From: Gemmatimonadales bacterium
Lineage (GTDB): Bacteria; Gemmatimonadota; Gemmatimonadetes; Gemmatimonadales; GWC2-71-9
DNA length: 5,530 bases
Direction of reading: 5' to 3'
Assembly: GCA_030601605.1 (NCBI GenBank)
Contig: JAUVTI010000139.1
Location: 1-5,530, forward strand
The position numbers and the translations under genes are program-made. The notes below the pieces were generated by a model. The model was not told where the DNA came from. It made no database searches and worked only from the letters and a program-made list of their open reading frames with translations. This document shows, piece after piece, positions 5,424 through 5,530 of this stretch; position 1 is the stretch's first letter; each line of letters begins with the position of its first letter.

Positions 5424-5530
5424 CTACCCGTCCCGCCCGCCTCGCATCGCTCCGACACTGGAGAAAGTCGAGACGAGATACGGCACCACGACAGTCAGCC
5501 CCATCTTGATGACCGCAACGCCATCCACGG
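5424..5530 (-). CDS. C-terminal fragment of a small membrane protein, NrtS-like (nitrate/nitrite transporter family)
   Basis: Only the last 34 codons are in the window; the gene enters from the right edge and ends at TAG 5424-5426. The readable part is VDGVAVIKMGLTVVVPYLVS (first 20 residues) followed by TFSSVGAMRGGRDG. This is a single hydrophobic helix with the pattern K-M-x-L-T-x-x-V-P-Y-x-V-S-T-x-S-x-V. From memory it strongly resembles the C-terminus of NrtS, a short two-helix protein used for nitrate/nitrite uptake in some cyanobacteria and found more widely. The other two reverse frames do not look coding: one hits a stop early and the other lacks a hydrophobic pattern. The assignment rests on this short motif, so the family name is moderately supported and the function is inference. 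A strong hairpin directly follows the stop. Confidence 0.55.
   Translation of the reverse strand, partial: VDGVAVIKMGLTVVVPYLVSTFSSVGAMRGGRDG

Noticed and set aside
5357..5458. A longer N-terminus for the 205-residue membrane protein, starting at 5458
   Set aside because: The extra 34 residues are low-complexity (Arg/Ala-rich), cross the GC hairpin, and overlap the end of the NrtS-like gene; the internal ATG has the good ribosome binding site.
1..5530. CRISPR array, tRNA, rRNA, insertion sequence or phage elements
   Set aside because: No regularly spaced repeats, no cloverleaf-like or rRNA-like sequence, no transposase or integrase motifs, and no long terminal repeats were seen; the window is nearly filled by ordinary coding genes.

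Overview
This is a GC-rich window with tightly packed, often overlapping genes. Shine-Dalgarno motifs are mostly of the GGAG/AGGA type, and GTG starts occur. Two exported proteins with plain Sec signal peptides and an amidohydrolase of a kind common in high-GC Gram-negative environmental bacteria suggest something like Gemmatimonadota. That placement is an impression; no taxonomic marker is present.

Layout. (1) Positions 1-1258, minus strand: a two-gene unit with an ATGA overlap. It encodes a secreted beta-rich protein of unknown function, then a secreted metal-dependent amidohydrolase that runs off the left edge. (2) Positions 1259-1378: a 120-bp divergent intergenic region with a candidate promoter and a centrally placed inverted repeat. 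(3) Positions 1379-4474, plus strand: a compact three-gene operon with 8-bp and 4-bp overlaps. It encodes a COG3375-type GNAT acyltransferase, an enolase-superfamily OSBS/N-succinylamino acid racemase with all catalytic residues, and an M20D amidohydrolase with all metal ligands. (4) Positions 4475-4481: a 7-bp convergent junction inside a perfect inverted repeat whose arms contain both stop codons. (5) Positions 4482-5530, minus strand: an 86-residue two-helix membrane protein, a 205-residue polytopic membrane protein coupled to it by a GTGA overlap, a strong GC hairpin, and the C-terminal tail of a third membrane protein that resembles the small nitrate/nitrite transporter NrtS.

How the genes work together. 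The central operon has the three activities described for the N-succinylamino acid racemase pathway: succinyl-CoA-dependent N-acylation of a D-amino acid, 1,1-proton-transfer racemization of the N-succinyl amino acid, and hydrolysis of the L-form. The net effect is irreversible D- to L-amino acid conversion. No other menaquinone gene is visible, so the racemase role is preferred over the menaquinone role that automatic annotation (menC) would suggest. The divergent secreted amidohydrolase could supply or process related substrates outside the cytoplasm, but that link is inferred from position only.
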